A model generated the notes under the pieces. That model was not told the origin of the DNA and made no database searches. It saw only the letters and a program-made list of their open reading frames with translations. From Sutcliffiella sp. FSL R7-0096 (lineage in GTDB: Bacteria; Bacillota; Bacilli; Bacillales; Bacillaceae_I), in the NCBI RefSeq assembly GCF_038595065.1, contig NZ_CP152003.1, positions 2,398,001 through 2,462,000 of the forward strand: a DNA stretch of 64,000 bases, given 5' to 3'. Both the position numbers and the translations under genes were made by a program. Positions 61,187-64,000 of this stretch are shown here, one piece after another (the first letter of the stretch is position 1; each line of letters opens with the position of its first letter).

Positions 61187-62227
61187 CTAAATTTTTTCCG
61201 CAACCCCGGCTGATTCAAAGGTCGCCATCTCTTTTACAATGTTTGTTGCTGCCTCCAGGATTGGAAAGGCAAGAGCTGCTCCCGTCCCTTCCCCAAGCCG
61301 GAGACCGAGATTTAAGATCGGCTTTTTATCTAGTAGCATGATAGCATGCTGATGACCAGCCTCTTTGGATTGATGACCGATGAAAAGGTATCCCTTTACT
61401 CCAGGGTATAGTCTCTGGGCAACCAGGGCAGCCACGGTGCTGATGAAACCATCCACAAGTACAGGGATTTTCCGCTCCGCTGCCGATAAAATGGCTCCAA
61501 CCATTCCAGCAATCTCAAGGCCACCGACCTTTGATAGCGTATCGATTGGATCGTTCGGGTCAGGATTCCTTTCTTGAAGTGATTGACGAATGACTTGTTG
61601 TTTCCATTTCAATTGTTCAACACTTATTCCAGTTCCATTCCCAATGACATCCTCTACATCCAAACCGCTTAAGGCTGACAAGATAGCACTGCTGCTCGTG
61701 GTGTTGCCAATTCCCATTTCCCCGATGATCAGACATTTCGCACCGCTTTCGATGACACTTGTTGCCATGTCGCTTCCCACTTCAATCGCCTGCCATGCCT
61801 CCTCTCTGGTCATGGCGTCCACGTTCAGGAAGTTAGCTGTCCCATGGCGGATTTTTTTCATGTGAAGTCCTACCCTGTCCACATCTGCTGACACCCCTAT
61901 GTCGACAATTTCAACTTTTGCACCGATCTGTTTCGCCAATACATTGATGGCCGCTCCCCCATCAAGGAAATTGTGCACCATTTGCACTGTCACTTCCTGA
62001 GGGTATGCTGACACTCCCTCGGAAGCTACTCCATGATCTGCAGCAAATACAATGATTCCTGCTGGTGATACCTCAGGAAAATCCTCCTCGGTAATCTGCG
62101 CAAGCTGGATGGCGATTTCCTCCACAGCCCCTAAACTTCCTTGAGGCTTGGTCAAGGTGTTTAAATACGCCTCCATCTTCCCCCCTTGCATCAGGTTGAT
62201 AGGCTTTATATTATAGACTTTCCCCAT
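61187..62227 (-). CDS. cobT: Nicotinate-nucleotide-dimethylbenzimidazole phosphoribosyltransferase
   Basis: A 346-residue enzyme making alpha-ribazole-5'-phosphate, the activated lower ligand. The TKPQGSLGAVEEIAIQLAQI segment near the N terminus, FAADHGVASEGVSAYPQEVT, GEMGIGNTTSSSAIL (about 170-184) and the C-terminal catalytic Glu in LRLGEGTGAALAFP are all present. It overlaps cobQ by 17 bases. No lower-ligand (DMB) synthesis gene is visible in the window. Confidence 0.96.
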   Translation of the reverse strand: MGKVYNIKPINLMQGGKMEAYLNTLTKPQGSLGAVEEIAIQLAQITEEDFPEVSPAGIIVFAADHGVASEGVSAYPQEVTVQMVHNFLDGGAAINVLAKQIGAKVEIVDIGVSADVDRVGLHMKKIRHGTANFLNVDAMTREEAWQAIEVGSDMATSVIESGAKCLIIGEMGIGNTTSSSAILSALSGLDVEDVIGNGTGISVEQLKWKQQVIRQSLQERNPDPNDPIDTLSKVGGLEIAGMVGAILSAAERKIPVLVDGFISTVAALVAQRLYPGVKGYLFIGHQSKEAGHQHAIMLLDKKPILNLGLRLGEGTGAALAFPILEAATNIVKEMATFESAGVAEKI

Positions 62228-63752
62228 ACGCTTCCCCTGCCTCCTTTTTGCTTAACAACTGAAATTCAAGCATCCTTTCCTTAATCCTTTCCATAGAAAG
62301 ATGCTTGCTCACAACATCTGCCAATCTATCAAATGACTCTTCTCTTTTTCTATCAAAAGAGAGCCTGTTAGTAATGGGAGAAAGGCCTTTTTTTCGTCGT
62401 AATGTGTTCAACAATTCCTCTCTGAAACCGTCATTATGGAAGATCCCGTGGAAGTATGTACCTATAATATTGTCAATTTGCACCCCATCTGTTCGGTCTG
62501 CTAACACGACAAACGGCATGACGTCTTCTCCGTCATGGGCTCTAGATACTCCCATGTGGATTTCATAACCCTTTATAGAAAAGTGTTTCCCCTCAAAGGC
62601 CAGCATTCCCTCGGAAAGAACGGTTTTCTTTTCCTCTGCCATGTGCGTTTTCATTGGGATGAGCCCAAGACCGGAAACCACTTTTAACGAAGATTCCACC
62701 TCATACTCGTCCACAACTACTTCTCCAAGCATTTGATAGCCACCGCAAATCCCGATTACTTGTGTCCTATGTTCTGCCAGAGTCTGTATCCGGTTCCCAA
62801 GTCCACTTTCATGCAAAAATAGTAGATCACTTAACGTATTTTTGCTACCAGGGAGGATGACCAAGTCCGGTTTTCCGAGTTCTTCCGCCTTTTGCACATA
62901 CCTCACATGGCAATCCTCCTCGGAAAAAAGTGGATCCATATCGGTGAAGTTTGAGATATATGGGAAGCGGATCACCGCGATATCCAAATCTTTCGTCTCA
63001 TCTATAATTTTGGAAAAGCTATCAAGGACGACAGAGTCCTCGGCTTCAATATGTAAACCAGTTACAAAAGGGATCACACCTAATACCGGAACGCCGGTAT
63101 ATACTTCAAACCATTCCAGCCCAGGTTCGAGGAGGGATACATCCCCCCTGAATTTATTGATGACAACGCCGATGACCCTTTTACGATCGTCCTCTTCTAA
63201 CAACTGCAATGTTCCGACAAGACTTGCAAATACACCCCCTTTTTCAATGTCCCCTACAAGAATGACCGGTGCATTGGTCAACCTGGCAATACGCATGTTC
63301 ACAAGCTCCCGATCATTGAGGTTCACTTCAGCTGGGCTCCCCGCCCCTTCTATCACGATGATCTCGTATTCCCTTTGAAGGCGAAAATAGCTCTCCGTTA
63401 TTACTTGTAGACCCTTCTCGTAGAAATCTTGTCGATAAACACCCGCCTTCATGTTTCGCAAAGGCTTTCCATTTACTACAATTTGAGATTGATAGTCGCC
63501 GGTAGGCTTGATCAAAATGGGATTCATGTCGGTGGTGGCCACCACACCAGCAGCTTCCGCCTGGACACCCTGTGCCCTGCCTATTTCTTTCCCATCTTTG
63601 GTTATATAGGAGTTAAGCGCCATGTTTTGTGATTTGAAGGGTGCGGTTTTATGACCTTCTCTCGCAAATATCCTGCATAATGCCGTTACCACAGCACTTT
63701 TTCCCGCATCAGAATGCGTTCCTTGGATCATCAGTGGCGTACCTTTAAACAT
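62211..63752 (-). CDS. cobQ: Cobyric acid synthase
   Basis: A 513-residue glutamine-dependent amidotransferase adding four amides to adenosylcobyrinic acid a,c-diamide. The N-terminal synthetase domain has GTHSDAGKSAVVTALCRIF (P-loop) and KSQNMALNSY; the C-terminal type-1 glutaminase domain has the nucleophile in VIGICGGYQMLGE and the His in GTYFHGIFHND. GGAGG is nine bases before the ATG. It overlaps the preceding cobB/cbiA gene by eight bases. Presence of CobQ suggests either de novo synthesis or salvage of a,c-diamide; corrin-ring genes may lie outside the window. Confidence 0.95.
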   Translation of the reverse strand: MFKGTPLMIQGTHSDAGKSAVVTALCRIFAREGHKTAPFKSQNMALNSYITKDGKEIGRAQGVQAEAAGVVATTDMNPILIKPTGDYQSQIVVNGKPLRNMKAGVYRQDFYEKGLQVITESYFRLQREYEIIVIEGAGSPAEVNLNDRELVNMRIARLTNAPVILVGDIEKGGVFASLVGTLQLLEEDDRKRVIGVVINKFRGDVSLLEPGLEWFEVYTGVPVLGVIPFVTGLHIEAEDSVVLDSFSKIIDETKDLDIAVIRFPYISNFTDMDPLFSEEDCHVRYVQKAEELGKPDLVILPGSKNTLSDLLFLHESGLGNRIQTLAEHRTQVIGICGGYQMLGEVVVDEYEVESSLKVVSGLGLIPMKTHMAEEKKTVLSEGMLAFEGKHFSIKGYEIHMGVSRAHDGEDVMPFVVLADRTDGVQIDNIIGTYFHGIFHNDGFREELLNTLRRKKGLSPITNRLSFDRKREESFDRLADVVSKHLSMERIKERMLEFQLLSKKEAGEAYGESL

Positions 63753-64000
63753 GAAGTTTTACCTCCAGACACCTTTGAATCCAGTTCTCCACCATCCCTG
63801 GGTTGGAGGCAAAATGAATATGCGTATAACCAGCAACAAGGTTTTTGCTAATATACCCATCTGTCCCTTTTCCTTTCATCCCTTTTGTTTCAAAAGCGGC
63901 CGTCAGCTCTGTTTCATGATGGAAGGTGGAATAGTGGAACTCATGGCCCCTCGCCACCTCTCCCTCCTTCAAGAGAAAATTCCCATTTAGACCTTTGACA
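63745..64000 (-). CDS. Cobyrinic acid a,c-diamide synthase, C-terminal part only
   Basis: The open frame runs off the right edge of the window; 84 C-terminal codons are visible. The sequence VKGLNGNFLLKEGEVARGHEFHYS, including the GHEFHYS motif of the glutaminase domain, and the end TDGYISKNLVAGYTHIHFASNP identify CbiA/CobB. An in-frame TTG at 63972 is not the true start. Next gene on the minus strand is cobQ, overlapping by eight bases. Any B12 riboswitch of this operon must be to the right of the window. Confidence 0.88.
   Translation of the reverse strand, partial: VKGLNGNFLLKEGEVARGHEFHYSTFHHETELTAAFETKGMKGKGTDGYISKNLVAGYTHIHFASNPGMVENWIQRCLEVKLHV

Noticed and set aside
62305-63632. Plus-strand frames opposite cobQ and other cobalamin genes
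   Set aside because: They are antisense shadows with no ribosome binding sites, produced by codon bias of the minus-strand genes.
63745-64000. B12 riboswitch for the cobalamin operon
   Set aside because: The operon's 5' end is beyond the right edge. No B12-box-like sequence was found in the window.

Overview
The window looks like a chromosomal segment of a low-GC, endospore-forming Bacillaceae species. The evidence is strong GGAGG-type ribosome binding sites, frequent TTG/GTG starts, T-rich intrinsic terminators, spore-crust genes (cotW, cotX), and gene orders known from Bacillus: citR/citA divergent, argCJBD-carAB-argF. No rRNA, tRNA, CRISPR, prophage or transposase gene was seen. Genus-level placement is inference from protein resemblance.

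Layout. 1-3305 (minus): fixABCX, an electron-transfer-flavoprotein branch, with fixX cut by the window edge. 3661-6420: a Nudix hydrolase, then the LysR regulator citR divergent from the citrate synthase citA. 6724-15218: mixed housekeeping and unknown genes (DsbA-like oxidoreductase, SF1 helicase, small proteins, BrkB-type membrane protein, YkgA-like amidinohydrolase, CAP lipoprotein, Gfo/Idh/MocA oxidoreductase). 15514-28441 (minus): a PfpI/DJ-1 protein and the complete arginine route argC-J-B-D-carA-carB-argF, then argG-argH. Near-identical ArgR boxes precede argC and argG. 28511-33160: an M20 peptidase, a candidate structured RNA, a second Gfo/Idh oxidoreductase, cotW-cotX and a long coiled-coil repeat protein. 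33482-53017: acyl-CoA synthetase, threonine aldolase, MFS transporter, DUF3900 protein, NrnB, MsrA, an unrecognised polytopic transporter, RecQ, aldehyde dehydrogenase plus DUF779, cupredoxin, ABC-F, AI-2E-family protein and hemolysin III. 53313-64000 (minus): a tightly overlapping cobalamin salvage and lower-ligand assembly operon with the B12 ABC importer. It runs cobB/cbiA (partial)-cobQ-cobT-btuF-btuC-btuD::cbiZ-cbiB-cobD-cobU-cobS-cobC-cobU-like.

How the genes work together. The arginine genes carry glutamate through acetylated intermediates to ornithine (ArgJ recycles the acetyl group). CarAB supplies carbamoyl phosphate to ArgF, and ArgGH finish arginine. The cobalamin cluster imports corrinoids (BtuFCD), trims salvaged cobinamide side chains (CbiZ), builds and attaches the aminopropanol arm (CobD, CbiB), activates it (CobU) and joins it to the alpha-ribazole made by CobT and CobC (CobS).

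The most unusual signal is a non-coding element of about 207 bp present three times in the same orientation (11180-11386, 15262-15468, 33177-33385). Each copy sits between two copies of the local transcription-terminator hairpin. The hairpins differ between loci, so the flanks look like 23-27-bp target duplications of whole terminator stem-loops. In each case the gene-proximal hairpin has lost its U-tract and the distal one keeps it. Degenerate core copies lie at 37634-37736 and 39147-39245.
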